A stretch of DNA of 64,000 bases from Rhizobium mongolense USDA 1844 (GTDB lineage Bacteria; Pseudomonadota; Alphaproteobacteria; Rhizobiales; Rhizobiaceae), in NCBI RefSeq assembly GCF_000419765.1, contig NZ_ATTQ01000002.1, positions 62,001-126,000 of the forward strand, read 5' to 3'. The notes beneath the pieces were generated by a model that was not told where the DNA came from, ran no database searches, and was given only the letters and a program-made list of their open reading frames with translations. Numbering within the stretch: position 1 is the stretch's first letter; each line of letters opens with the position of its first letter. This document shows, in pieces, positions 1-8,762 of this stretch. Position numbers and translations under genes: made by a program.

Positions 1-62
1 CACTCCGCTAGGCATATGCCACGGAGTATCCCAGGACCGGCAAAATACCGGACCACCCTGAT

Positions 63-138
<76 letters not shown>

Positions 139-531
139 CTCTCTTCTCGATCTCTAATTACCAAAGAAATGCAATCCCTCACTGCCTCCCACTGGCCCGT
201 GGACCCTCGCTCAGCACTCGAGCCGTCTTTCGGTCTCTCCAGTCGGTCTGGTAGCGCCCGCCGCTCGGCGAGGTCGGCGTCGGGATACAGGCTGCGCCGC
301 GACACCTCTGGTGGTGGAAATCCGATGCTTGGTAGCTGAACGAGGCGAACCAGCTTGTAGAAGCCCCCCGGGCAACCAAGGCCAAGTCGCGTCCCAGCTT
401 CATGCCTAAGTGAAATGGCTTCTGCCCAGATCAGCATCCAGCAACAATGTAAACCGCATTTTAAGGTTGGCAGGCCTACAACCGTGCATTGCCACCGGTT
501 GCGGACACCCCATGAGCTGTCGGATTGCACG
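139..531. other. Intergenic stretch behind tRNA-Ala, no convincing gene
   Basis: About 390 bases between the tRNA and the PAP2-family gene. Short open frames exist on both strands but none shows a recognisable domain, a good ribosome binding site or family-like composition. The minus-strand frame that reads through the tRNA gives the well-known artefactual peptide of tRNA antisense reading. An upstream in-frame ATG for the PAP2 gene lies at 415. I see nothing else that can be supported. Confidence 0.5.
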
Positions 532-1515
532 ATGAACTTACAAATTGCGCTCAGCCAGGACAGCCAATCGGATAAATGGTCCACCCGGCTGGCTTTCTTT
601 ATAGCTCTCTATGCCATAGCGGCCCTGCTTCTTCGGCCATCGTCCTTCGCGACCCTTGCGGAAGTCTATGCCAGTAAATTCATCGCCAGCACACCCATCC
701 TACTTATTGGTGGGCTGGGGACAATGGCTCTGCTGTTTGGTCGGGACGCCCCCACACGCTATGCAGTTAGTGTCCTCAAGGAACGCTGGCGCACTCTCGC
801 GACGGTCATGGCGTTCTTCTTCACGGGACTGACCGCCTTCTCAACCTTCAAGAGTACCATCCCATTCATTGTGCCCTACTACGCCGACATCTGGCTCGCC
901 GATCTGGACGAATGGCTTCATGGGGCTCCGAGCTGGGAATTGGTGCACCGCTTCGACAACCAGATGTGGTCTCTCATCGTCTTAAAGTGCTACGAGGTCT
1001 TGTGGTTCGTACAGTGGTTCGGGACCGTGCTTTTCGTCTCTCTCTGGTCTAACAGGGTGGGCCGCATTCGCTATCTATGGGCCCATGCCTTGACGATCTT
1101 CACCATAGGCACCGTCCTCGCCGTAGCGCTGTCCTCGGTGGGCCCGATCTACTACGACCATTTTGTCGAAGGGGACCGGTTCCACGGCCTGAAGGTCGCG
1201 ATGGACGGCCTCGGCCATAGCGAATACGCTTACTACCTGCTCGACCTCTACGAGGCGGGCCAGACAGGGCTAGGTAGCGGTATCTCGGCCATGCCCAGCG
1301 TGCATGTCGGCCTTGTAGTGCTCAACGCGCTGTTCCTGTCCTCTTTGAACAGGTGGCTTGGCGTTGTCGGCTGGGCTTTCGCAGCCATGATCTTCTATGG
1401 TTCGGTCTACACCGGCTGGCACTACGCCGTAGATGGCTATGTGGCGACCGCAGTAGCGCTGGCGATCTGGTGGCTGACCGGACGACTCATTCATCAGAAG
1501 CCCCACTCGCCGTAG
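532..1515 (+). CDS. PAP2-superfamily integral membrane phosphatase/transferase
   Basis: A polytopic membrane protein with the type 2 phosphatidic acid phosphatase signature near the C-terminus: SAMPSVHVG (phosphatase motif 2 with its His) and, about 45 residues later, GWHYAVDGY (motif 3 with the catalytic His and Asp). The family dephosphorylates lipid phosphates or transfers phospho-headgroups at the membrane; this one is closest in style to the Aur1/inositol-phosphotransferase branch (PAP2_3). The start at 532 is preferred because the first membrane helix follows it closely; an in-frame ATG at 415 would add 39 polar residues that look unlike the family. The gene sits between a tRNA and an integrase remnant, so it was probably acquired. 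The lipid substrate cannot be told from sequence. Confidence 0.8.
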   Translation: MNLQIALSQDSQSDKWSTRLAFFIALYAIAALLLRPSSFATLAEVYASKFIASTPILLIGGLGTMALLFGRDAPTRYAVSVLKERWRTLATVMAFFFTGLTAFSTFKSTIPFIVPYYADIWLADLDEWLHGAPSWELVHRFDNQMWSLIVLKCYEVLWFVQWFGTVLFVSLWSNRVGRIRYLWAHALTIFTIGTVLAVALSSVGPIYYDHFVEGDRFHGLKVAMDGLGHSEYAYYLLDLYEAGQTGLGSGISAMPSVHVGLVVLNALFLSSLNRWLGVVGWAFAAMIFYGSVYTGWHYAVDGYVATAVALAIWWLTGRLIHQKPHSP

Positions 1516-1789
1516 ATCATGGGAACCTTACTAAGAGCTCTGCCTCGGACTTACGCGCGTGAAACGTCCCCAACCGCACCAGGATACGGGCGATTCTTCT
1601 GGACACGTCCGACCGAGTTTCACTCTCGACGCAGTCGCGGTCAGCCCAAGTCCTGAGCGCTCGATCTCGCTGGACGACAGCAACGTGCCCCGATCGGTCG
1701 AGGGCCGTGCGGAAAACATGGACCTTTCCACTGAGATCGTGACCGAAGTCTATCAACTTCCGACACAAGGCGACAGTCGGCCTCTTCGC
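1516..1789. other. Gap between PAP2 gene and integrase remnant
   Basis: About 270 bases with open frames on both strands but no clear gene. A minus-strand frame here contains RPTVALCRKLIDFGHDL, which could be the shifted continuation of the integrase remnant upstream on that strand. The match is too short to be certain. Confidence 0.35.
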
Positions 1790-1937
1790 CAAGAGGGCGC
1801 TTGAGCTTAGTTCCGAGCTTCTTCCGGAGCTTCCTCGGAACGTTTACGACCACACGCCATTTGCGCCCGTGGCTTTCGAGGTACTTGGTGTCGGCTGACA
1901 ATGGCGCTGGCATGAAATCTCGGGTGCGTACCCACAA
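1700..1937 (-). pseudogene. Site-specific integrase (tyrosine recombinase), N-terminal remnant
   Basis: The minus-strand frame starting at 1937 reads as the N-terminus of a phage/island integrase of the kind common in rhizobia: KYLESHGRKWRVVVNVPRKL followed by a LKRPLG segment (positive, 'YL..R...W..R..VP..L' pattern). After about 50 residues the frame loses family character, and a different minus frame resumes integrase-like sequence. No catalytic Arg-His-Arg-Tyr domain is present anywhere near. This is therefore a truncated, frameshifted fragment and cannot recombine DNA. Its position beside a tRNA gene and a foreign-looking membrane gene marks an old insertion. The left limit is approximate. 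Confidence 0.6.
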
Positions 1938-2208
1938 AAGTACCCAGCCTTAGTCAAAGAACCAATTGAATTTTAACAACAATTTTAAACAAAACACGAA
2001 AAAGATGGGGAGAGTTGTAGCCCGCTTCTCCACCAAGATCTCCAGATTTCAAGTTAATATTCGGTGCTGGTCGGCGTGGTGTCGTTTCCCAAGCGAACCA
2101 TTCTAGCAGCCGCCCCGCAGTTATAAAGCGGCTTGTCTCATACCCGACCCTTGCCATGAACTGCCGTTCGGCATAGCTCTGCCCCAATACCCCGAATCCG
2201 GATATTCG
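1938..2208. other. AT-rich recF upstream region with partial tRNA 3'-end copy
   Basis: About 270 bases without a gene. The first part is AT-rich. CCCGCTTCTCCACCA at 2021-2035 matches the tRNA-Ala 3' end (122-138) except for a 2-base gap, compatible with a decayed attachment site. recF has no strong ribosome binding site; its ATG follows GGATATTCG. Confidence 0.4.
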
Positions 2209-3333
2209 ATGCCCCACAAGGTTTCCCTTTCGTGTCTGAAGCTGACCGACTTCCGCAACTACGCGGCGGCTTCGCTCGTGCTCGACGGGCGGCATGTCGT
2301 GCTGACTGGGGATAACGGTGCCGGCAAGACCAATCTGATGGAGGCGGTTTCCTTCCTCTCGCCTGGTCGCGGTCTTCGCCGCGCCACCTATGCTGATGTC
2401 ACGCGGGTCGGGGCCTCCGCGGGGTTTTCGATCTTTGCCGAACTTGACGGTATGGAAGGTGAGGTCGAGATCGGGACTGGCATCGATACTAGCGATGCAA
2501 ATGCCGGCCGCAAGCTGCGCATCAACGGCACGCCCGCAAAGACGGCCGACGAGTTGACCGATCATCTACGCGTGCTCTGGCTGACGCCTGCCATGGATGG
2601 CCTTTTTACCGGCGGATCTTCAGACCGGCGCCGCTTTCTCGACCGCCTCGTGCTGTCGCTCGATCCCGCACACGGCCGCCGCGCCACCGATTTCGAGCGC
2701 GCCATGCGCAGCCGCAACAAACTCCTGGACGACGGCCGTTTCGATCCCGCCTGGCTCTCGGGCATCGAAGAGCAGATGGCAAGCCTCGGCATCGCCATGG
2801 CGCTTGCACGCGAGGAAATGCTCGGCCTGCTTACCCGCCTGATAGAGGAAACGCGCGAAACCTCGCCTTTCCCCTCCGCCACACTCGAACTTTCCGGTTT
2901 CATGGATGGCCAGTTCGCGCGTCCTTCCGTAGACTTGGAAGATGAATATGCCGCGATGCTCGCTGAAAACCGCTATCGCGACGCCGGCGCCGGGCGCACG
3001 CTTGACGGCCCGCACCGAGCCGATCTGCTGGTCCGGCACCGCGAAAAGCAGATGGAAGCGGAGCGTTGCTCGACGGGCGAACAGAAGGCGCTGCTTGTCG
3101 GACTGATCCTCGCCCATGCCAAGCTCGTCGCCAATCTCACCGGCCACGCGCCGGTTCTGCTTCTCGACGAAATCGCCGCCCATCTTGACGAGGCCCGCCG
3201 CGGAGCGCTCTTCGATCTCATCGATGCGCTTGGCGGCCAGGCCTTCATGACCGGCACCGATCGCTCGATGTTTTCTCTCCTCGGCGACCGCGCTCAATTC
3301 TTCACTGTTGCCGAGGGCCGCGTCTTCGAATGA
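2209..3333 (+). CDS. recF: DNA replication and repair protein RecF
   Basis: A 374-residue SMC-like ABC ATPase that loads RecA at single-strand gaps together with RecO and RecR (recR is also in this window, at 18.1 kb). Visible motifs are Walker A GDNGAGKTNLME near residue 36, the ABC signature STGEQKALL near residue 288 and Walker B VLLLDEIAAHLD near residue 315. The length is typical of RecF. The stop codon overlaps the start of the downstream E1-like gene (ATGA), so the two are probably translationally coupled. In many bacteria recF lies beside dnaN/gyrB; here it does not, which is usual for rhizobia. Confidence 0.97.
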   Translation: MPHKVSLSCLKLTDFRNYAAASLVLDGRHVVLTGDNGAGKTNLMEAVSFLSPGRGLRRATYADVTRVGASAGFSIFAELDGMEGEVEIGTGIDTSDANAGRKLRINGTPAKTADELTDHLRVLWLTPAMDGLFTGGSSDRRRFLDRLVLSLDPAHGRRATDFERAMRSRNKLLDDGRFDPAWLSGIEEQMASLGIAMALAREEMLGLLTRLIEETRETSPFPSATLELSGFMDGQFARPSVDLEDEYAAMLAENRYRDAGAGRTLDGPHRADLLVRHREKQMEAERCSTGEQKALLVGLILAHAKLVANLTGHAPVLLLDEIAAHLDEARRGALFDLIDALGGQAFMTGTDRSMFSLLGDRAQFFTVAEGRVFE

Positions 3334-4154
3334 CGGATGCCGCTTTCCCCGCGCCTTCAGGCCATGATAGCATTGCGTCCATGGAACCTTTGAGCTCGGA
3401 AGAAATCGCAAGATATCAGCGTCATATTCTGCTGCCTGAGATCGGCGGGGCGGGTCAGCAAAGACTGAAGGCCGCGCGTGTGCTGGTAATCGGCGCGGGC
3501 GGGCTTGGCGCACCGGTTCTGCAATATCTGGCAGCTGCCGGGATCGGCACACTCGGCATTGCCGATGACGATCGCGTTTCGCTCTCCAATCTGCAGCGGC
3601 AGGTCATTCATGACTCCGGCACAATTGGCGAACTGAAGACGGAAAGCGCCGCCCTTGCAATCGCCCGGCTGAATCCGAATGTGAACATCATCCGCTTCGA
3701 AGAGCGCTTTTCGTCGGAGTCCGCTCGCCGCCAACTTTCCGGCTTCGATTTGCTGATCGATGCGTCGGACAATTTCGAGACGCGTTACGCCGCAGCCGAT
3801 GCCGCTGAGAAAGCGGAAATTCCGCTCGTGAGCGGCGCTGTTGGCCGTTTCGACGGTTCTTTGACTGTGTTGAAACCTTACGAACGAGCCGAAGACGGCG
3901 CGCTCAACCCCGCCTATCGCGATCTCTTTCCGGAAATCCCGCCGGAGGGCCTCATTCCCGCCTGCGCCGAAACCGGCATCATCGGAGCATTGACCGGTGT
4001 CATCGGCACGCTGATGGCGATGGAGGCGATCAAGCTCATTACCGGCGCAGGCGAACCGCTTATCGGCCGGTTGCTGCTCTACGATGCGCTTGCTGCCCGT
4101 TTCGACAGCGTCCGTTACAAGCGCCGCCGCGCGCAAGGGCCGAGCGTTTCATGA
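3330..4154 (+). CDS. MoeB/ThiF-family adenylyltransferase (E1-like), zinc cysteines absent
   Basis: An E1-like enzyme that adenylates the C-terminal Gly of a ubiquitin-fold sulfur carrier (MoaD or ThiS) in molybdopterin or thiamine synthesis. The nucleotide-binding loop is VIGAGGLGAPVLQYLAAAG (about residue 50), the arginine motif SNLQRQ (about 90), and the catalytic-Cys region IPACAETG (about 212). The two CxxC zinc knuckles of classical MoeB are missing: AYRDLFPE stands where CYRCLFPE is usual, and no CxxC occurs near the C-terminus. It overlaps recF and the next gene by ATGA junctions, so the three genes form one unit. I cannot decide between molybdenum cofactor and thiamine roles because no moa or thi gene is nearby. 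Confidence 0.88.
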   Translation: MTDAAFPAPSGHDSIASMEPLSSEEIARYQRHILLPEIGGAGQQRLKAARVLVIGAGGLGAPVLQYLAAAGIGTLGIADDDRVSLSNLQRQVIHDSGTIGELKTESAALAIARLNPNVNIIRFEERFSSESARRQLSGFDLLIDASDNFETRYAAADAAEKAEIPLVSGAVGRFDGSLTVLKPYERAEDGALNPAYRDLFPEIPPEGLIPACAETGIIGALTGVIGTLMAMEAIKLITGAGEPLIGRLLLYDALAARFDSVRYKRRRAQGPSVS

Positions 4155-4624
4155 AGATCGTCCGGATCGATGCGAATTTTCACCGCTGGAACGAGTTGCT
4201 GCAACTAATCCTCTCGTCCTTCGCCTATATGAACGGCCGCATCAATCCGCCGTCTTCGGCGCTCAGCCTGACACCGCAATCGCTTGCCGAGAAAACCCTA
4301 AACGAGATCGGTTATGTCGTGCTTGAAGACGAGGATTTGCTTGGCTGCATGTTCTTGCGGCCCGAGCCGGGATGTCTTTATCTCGGCAAACTCGCGGTCG
4401 CGCCGGAGGCGCAGGGCAGGGGTATCGGCAGGCTGTTGCTGCAGGTGGCCGAGGCGGCTGCGAGAGAGCGTCTGCTATCTGCGCTGCGACTCGACACGCG
4501 CATCGAATTGACCGGCAATCATTCAGTCTTTGCCGCCTGGGGTTTTGCGAAGACGGCCGAAAAATCTCATCCGGGTTTCGATCGGGTCACCTATATCGAA
4601 ATGCGCAAGGTGCTCGCCCTTTAG
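4151..4624 (+). CDS. GNAT-family N-acetyltransferase
   Basis: A 157-residue acetyltransferase of the GCN5 superfamily. The acetyl-CoA site appears as KLAVAPEAQGRGIGRLLL (about residues 80-97), with the Q/RxxGxG/A pyrophosphate loop, followed by the helix and the late strand ending in WGF. The substrate is unknown. The ATG overlaps the stop of the E1-like gene, and the 3' end overlaps by four bases the convergent dehydrogenase gene. No unusual features. Confidence 0.88.
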   Translation: MKIVRIDANFHRWNELLQLILSSFAYMNGRINPPSSALSLTPQSLAEKTLNEIGYVVLEDEDLLGCMFLRPEPGCLYLGKLAVAPEAQGRGIGRLLLQVAEAAARERLLSALRLDTRIELTGNHSVFAAWGFAKTAEKSHPGFDRVTYIEMRKVLAL

Positions 4625-5622
4625 CGGCCGGGCAAAACGCGATTCGGCGGCCGGTGGCCATCGATGAAGGCGCGGATGTTGATAATCACCTTGTCGCCCA
4701 TATCGATGCGGCCTTCGATCGTTGCCGAACTCATGTGCGGCAGCAGCACCACCTTGCCCTCGTTCGCAAGTTTGACAAGCTTCGGGTTGACGGCAGGTTC
4801 GTTTTCGAAAACGTCGAGGCCGGCGCCGGCGATCTTTCCCTCCCTCAGGCATTTGATCAAGGCGCTCTCATCCACGACGTCACCGCGCGCCGTGTTGACG
4901 ATATAGGCTGTTGGCTGCAGCAGCGCGAGGCGGCGAGCAGAAATCAGGTGAAAGGTTGCGGGCGTCGAAGGGCAATTGATGGAAACGATGTCGACCCGTG
5001 CCAGCATCTGGTCGAGGCTTTCCCAATATGTCGCCTCTAGTTCGTCCTCGGTCGCCGGGCTCACCCGTTTGCGGTTGTGATAATGGATCGACAGGCCGAA
5101 TGCCTTGGCGCGGCGTGCAACGGCCGTGCCTATCCGGCCCATGCCGACGATGCCGATGCGCTTGCCGTGAATGCGCCGGCCGAGCATCCAGGTGGGCGAC
5201 CATCCGGCCCATTCGCCGGGCTTGTCGGTAAGCACCCGTGCACCTTCGCCGAGACGGCGGGGCACGGCGAGGATCAGCGCCATGGTCATGTCGGCAGTGT
5301 CCTCGGTCAGAACATTCGGCGTGTTGGTGACGGTAATGCCCCTGCGGGCTGCCGCCTCGACGTCGATGTGGTCGGTGCCGTTCGAAAAGCTCGCGATCAG
5401 CTTCATTTGCGGCCCGGACTGCTCGATAAGAGCGGCATCGATGCGGTCCGTCACCGTCGGCACCAGGACGTCGGCTGTCTTTACGGCCTCGATGAGTTCA
5501 GAGGCAGAGCGTGGCGAATCATCGATATTGAGCTCGGCGTCGAAAAGTTCCCGCATGCGGGTTTCCACCGCATCCGGCAGTTTCCGGGTGATGTAGACCT
5601 TCGGTTTTTTCTTTGATGTCAT
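4621..5622 (-). CDS. D-isomer-specific 2-hydroxyacid dehydrogenase (glyoxylate/hydroxypyruvate reductase-like)
   Basis: An NAD(P)-dependent reductase that interconverts a 2-oxoacid and a D-2-hydroxyacid. The Rossmann motif is GIVGMGRIGTAVARRAKAFG (about residues 156-175). The catalytic Arg is in NTARGDVVDE, the Glu in GLDVFENEP and the His in LLPHMSS, all in the usual order. At 333 residues it matches the GyaR-like group (glyoxylate, hydroxypyruvate or D-glycerate). The substrate is inferred only from overall similarity. It is transcribed towards the recF unit and overlaps the acetyltransferase by four bases at the 3' end. Confidence 0.9.
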   Translation of the reverse strand: MTSKKKPKVYITRKLPDAVETRMRELFDAELNIDDSPRSASELIEAVKTADVLVPTVTDRIDAALIEQSGPQMKLIASFSNGTDHIDVEAAARRGITVTNTPNVLTEDTADMTMALILAVPRRLGEGARVLTDKPGEWAGWSPTWMLGRRIHGKRIGIVGMGRIGTAVARRAKAFGLSIHYHNRKRVSPATEDELEATYWESLDQMLARVDIVSINCPSTPATFHLISARRLALLQPTAYIVNTARGDVVDESALIKCLREGKIAGAGLDVFENEPAVNPKLVKLANEGKVVLLPHMSSATIEGRIDMGDKVIINIRAFIDGHRPPNRVLPGR

Positions 5623-5808
5623 CGCGGCCGGCCATGCCTTGTTCAGAGGTCTTTAACCAAGACGGGGGATAATTTTCCCGTCTCGGGCATTTTCTACCAG
5701 ACCCGCACGCGAAGACAAACAAAACTCGCGGGTAGCGTTAGGTGAATCTCAAAGCCCGGCGGCAAGCAGGCTGGATCTGCTGGCGAACTTGAGCGAACGG
5801 AAATCTCC

Positions 5809-6348
5809 ATGCGTGGAAATTATTTGAAGGTCTGCCTCGTCTTTGCGGTTGGTCTGATGTTTGCGGCGGACGCCGTCGAACCCGCGTATGCGCAGGTGGC
5901 AAAGGGCCCGAGCGGCCTACCGCTTCCGCGGTTCGTCTCGCTGAAGTCGAAGCGCGTCAATCTGCGCATCGGCCCGGGAACGGATTATGCAGCATCGTGG
6001 ATGTATCTGAAAGCCGGCCTGCCGGTCGAAATCATCCAGGAATACGACAACTGGCGCCGTATCCGCGATGCGGATGGCACGGAAGGATGGGTCAACCAAT
6101 CGCTGCTGTCGGGCCAGCGCGCGGCGATTGCCGCACCGTGGATGAAGGGCAAAGGCAAGTTCGTCTATGTCAATATGCGCCGTGAGCCGCAGTCGTCAGC
6201 GACCGTGGTTGCCAAGCTGGAGCCGGGTGTGATGATCCATATCGCCGAATGCAACGGAGATTGGTGTCATGCCGAAGCCGACAGCGCCGAAGGTTGGGTG
6301 GCGCAGTCGGAAATCTGGGGCGCTTACCCGGGCGAAGCTTTCAAATAA
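5809..6348 (+). CDS. Exported protein with two bacterial SH3 domains
   Basis: 179 residues with a signal peptide ending in PAYA before QVAKG. Two bacterial SH3-type repeats follow, each with a family-like core: VNLRIGPGTDYAASWMYLKA ... GWVNQSLLSG, and VNMRREPQSSATVVAKLEPG ... GWVAQSEIWG. Such domains bind peptidoglycan or stabilise periplasmic proteins; no catalytic domain is attached. The last bases overlap the convergent kinase gene by 8 bp. A second exported SH3 protein lies at 53.4-54.4 kb. Confidence 0.88.
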   Translation: MRGNYLKVCLVFAVGLMFAADAVEPAYAQVAKGPSGLPLPRFVSLKSKRVNLRIGPGTDYAASWMYLKAGLPVEIIQEYDNWRRIRDADGTEGWVNQSLLSGQRAAIAAPWMKGKGKFVYVNMRREPQSSATVVAKLEPGVMIHIAECNGDWCHAEADSAEGWVAQSEIWGAYPGEAFK

Positions 6349-7333
6349 GCTGCGCGTCGCGGGCGGCTTCGGAAAGCGATTTCATCGGCCGCGGTCCGAT
6401 CTGCTGAATGACGATCCCGGCTGCAAGGCAGCCAAGCTTGCCGCAGTCTTCCAGCGTCCGTCCCTGCGTGTAACCATAGAGGAAACCTGAAGCGAAGAGG
6501 TCGCCGGCGCCGGTCGTATCGACCACTTCCTTGATGCGGATCGCATCGACATACCAGCGCTCGTTGCCCTTCAGCATAACGGCGCCGTTTTCGCTCATCG
6601 TCACGGCCGCGATCTTGCAATCCTTGGCGATCTTGTTGAGCGCTTCCTCGAAATCGTCCGTCTCGTAGAGCGCGAGTACTTCCTGCCGGTTGGCAAACAC
6701 GATGTCGACAGTACCGGAGCGCATGAGGTCGAGGAACTCCGCGCGGTAGCGATCGACGCAGAAGCTGTCCGAAAGCGTCATGGAGACTTCGCGGCCGTTC
6801 TCATGCGCGATGCGGGCGCATTCGCGAATCGCTTCCTTGGCGCGCGGCGGATCCCAGAGATAGCCTTCGAAGTAGGTCACCTTGGCTTGTGCCACGACCT
6901 CGGGTTCGACATCCTCCGGGCCGAGTTCGACGCAGGCGCCGAGATAGGTATTCATCGAGCGTTCGCCGTCATCCGTGACGAAGATCATCGAGCGCGCGGT
7001 CGGTGGAAACGTGCCCTTTGGCTTCGTCTGATAATGTACGCCCTGTGCCCGGATGTCGTGGGCGAAAATCTCGCCGAGCTGATCCTCCGCGACCTTGCCG
7101 AAATAGGCGGCCCTGCCGCCGAGGCTTGCAACGCCCGCTGCCGTATTGCCGGCGCTGCCGCCTGAAGCTTCGAGTGCCGGTCCCATGCGCGAATAAAGAA
7201 GTTCGGCGCGGGCGGCGTCGATAAGGTTCATCGCCGCCTTGGTGATGTTGTTGTCAATGAGGAACTGGTCGTCGCAGCGCGCGATGATATCGACGATGGC
7301 GTTGCCGACAGTCAGAACATCGAATTTTGTCAT
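6341..7333 (-). CDS. PfkB-family carbohydrate/nucleoside kinase (adenosine kinase-like)
   Basis: A 330-residue ribokinase-fold kinase that phosphorylates a sugar or nucleoside with ATP. The first PfkB signature region is GGSAGNTAAGVASLGG (about residue 59), and the second, with the catalytic Asp, is DTTGAGDLFASGFLYG (about residue 289). The closest recognisable subgroup in rhizobia is annotated adenosine kinase; ribokinase or fructokinase activity cannot be excluded. The gene is monocistronic and convergent with the SH3 protein gene. Confidence 0.88.
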   Translation of the reverse strand: MTKFDVLTVGNAIVDIIARCDDQFLIDNNITKAAMNLIDAARAELLYSRMGPALEASGGSAGNTAAGVASLGGRAAYFGKVAEDQLGEIFAHDIRAQGVHYQTKPKGTFPPTARSMIFVTDDGERSMNTYLGACVELGPEDVEPEVVAQAKVTYFEGYLWDPPRAKEAIRECARIAHENGREVSMTLSDSFCVDRYRAEFLDLMRSGTVDIVFANRQEVLALYETDDFEEALNKIAKDCKIAAVTMSENGAVMLKGNERWYVDAIRIKEVVDTTGAGDLFASGFLYGYTQGRTLEDCGKLGCLAAGIVIQQIGPRPMKSLSEAARDAQLI

Positions 7334-7450
7334 GAAAGGGAAGGTTCCGGATTAGATGATAGCCGGGATCCGGTCTTACCGGAATTTCCGGGCTTTGGAA
7401 GAAAAAACGCCGCCAGTGGCCCATTTCTTCGCAAATGCCGCCGATCCGTC

Positions 7451-7649
7451 ATGCCGGTGTCACCTTGAGCTTTTAGACACGATCACAAGCAGACCGGCAT
7501 GAGCAGCCTTTGGGTTGCGGCCGGATGAGAAGGGGATGATGCCCTTCGACTGTACCGGAGCAGGCGCTGACCACGGATGAACTGGCAGCACCGGAACCGG
7601 GTGTCCGGCCAGTCCGGATGCGGAAAAGCGGGCACTGCCCGCTTTTTTT
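7451..7649 (+). ncRNA. Candidate structured small RNA or leader ending in a terminator
   Basis: A gene-free stretch with a series of stems on the plus strand: ATGCCGGT (7451-7458) with ACCGGCAT (7493-7500); GAAGGG (7529-7534) with CCCTTC (7542-7547); GTACCGG (7552-7558) with CCGGAAC (7591-7597); then an intrinsic terminator (7627-7649). The loop of the third stem holds TGACCACGGATGAACTGGCA (7568-7587), which recurs with one mismatch in another intergenic hairpin at 54729-54748. It could be a free sRNA or the leader of the AEC transporter gene at 7754. The 5' end is unknown. Confidence 0.35.
7627..7649 (+). terminator. Rho-independent terminator
   Basis: Stem AGCGGGC/GCCCGCT (7627-7633 with 7637-7643), loop ACT, then seven T. 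No protein gene on the plus strand ends upstream of it, so it should end an untranslated RNA or attenuate transcription into the AEC transporter gene. Confidence 0.8.
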
Positions 7650-7753
7650 GTGGCTTCCGTCCGGTTCCTTGCGCGCCTCTTTGGCCAATCCATTTGTCAA
7701 CGAAGAAGTTTTGCTGCTAGAGCAGGGTATCCCCGCGCAAGGCATCCCTCCGC

Positions 7754-8701
7754 ATGATAGCCATCATTTTCGACGTCCTTCCCATCTTCATCATGATCCT
7801 GATCGGCTGGCTGATCGTCAAAACTGGACTGATGAAGGCAGATGTCGGCGACGCCTTGAGCGATTTCGTATTCAAGATTGCCGTCCCTCTGCTGCTTTTC
7901 CGCACGATCGCGGAAGCGGATTTTCATGGCGCTTCGCCGTTTCGTCTCTGGATCGCTTATTTCTCCGGCGTTGCGGTGACCTGGACGGCGGGTCACATCG
8001 CTGCGACCCGTTTTTTTGGCCGTGATGATCGCATCGGCGTGCTTGCCGGCGTTTCGTCGGCATTTGCCAATACGATCTTCGTCGGTCTGCCGCTTGTTCA
8101 ACGCACCGTCGGCAATGAGGGCCTTGTGCCGCTTTCCATCCTGATCGCCGTGCATCTGCCCGTCATGATGGTCATCGGCACGATCATGATGGAGCGGGCG
8201 GAGCGGAAGATTGCGGGCAAAGGCGAACGCAGCATGCTGAAACTCTTTCGCCAGATCGGTCTCAACCTTGTCCGCAATCCGCTCGTTATCGGTCTTGTCG
8301 CAGGTGCTGCGGTGCACGTTGCGGGTCTTCCAATGCCGCTGCCGGTGGCGACCATTGTCGACCAGCTGGCAGGCGTTGCTGGGCCTGTGGCCCTGGTATC
8401 TCTGGGCATGGCGCTCGAGAAGTATGGCGTTTCCGGCAATGTCGGCATTGCCAGCGTCACATCTGCCTTCAAACTGGTGTTGCTTCCATGCTGCGTCTGG
8501 GCCGCAAGCCACCTGGTTGGATTGACAGGCAGCTGGACCGCGGCGCTGGTGCTGATCGCCGCTGTTCCCACCGGCGTCAACGCCTGGCTGATCGCCAACC
8601 GTTTCGGCGTCGGCCACAGCCTCGCGGCCTCCACCATCACGGTCACGACGGCACTCGGGGCCATTTCGGTTTCGCTCTGGGCCTACCTGCTCGGCGCCTG
8701 A
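7754..8701 (+). CDS. AEC-family (auxin efflux carrier-like) transporter
   Basis: A 315-residue membrane protein of two five-helix halves typical of the AEC family, which exports or imports organic anions such as malate or malonate in bacteria. The first helix is IIFDVLPIFIMILIGWLIV, and the family-typical AFANTIFVGLPLV lies near residue 98. The second half includes the NPLVIGLVAGA helix and a conserved late Asn-rich loop (VPTGVNAWLIANRFG). It follows a structured, terminator-bearing leader. Substrate unknown. Confidence 0.88.
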   Translation: MIAIIFDVLPIFIMILIGWLIVKTGLMKADVGDALSDFVFKIAVPLLLFRTIAEADFHGASPFRLWIAYFSGVAVTWTAGHIAATRFFGRDDRIGVLAGVSSAFANTIFVGLPLVQRTVGNEGLVPLSILIAVHLPVMMVIGTIMMERAERKIAGKGERSMLKLFRQIGLNLVRNPLVIGLVAGAAVHVAGLPMPLPVATIVDQLAGVAGPVALVSLGMALEKYGVSGNVGIASVTSAFKLVLLPCCVWAASHLVGLTGSWTAALVLIAAVPTGVNAWLIANRFGVGHSLAASTITVTTALGAISVSLWAYLLGA

Positions 8702-8708
8702 TCGCAAC

Positions 8709-8734
8709 AAAAAAAGCCCGACGTCGGCCGGGCT
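8709..8734 (-). terminator. Intrinsic terminator of the cytochrome c gene
   Basis: On the minus strand AGCCCG/CGGGCT (8729-8734 with 8715-8720) is followed by a run of seven T. It lies just after the cytochrome c stop codon and just behind the end of the convergent transporter gene. Confidence 0.85.
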
Positions 8735-8762
8735 CTCGATTCCGTCGGAAAGCTCTGCAGGA

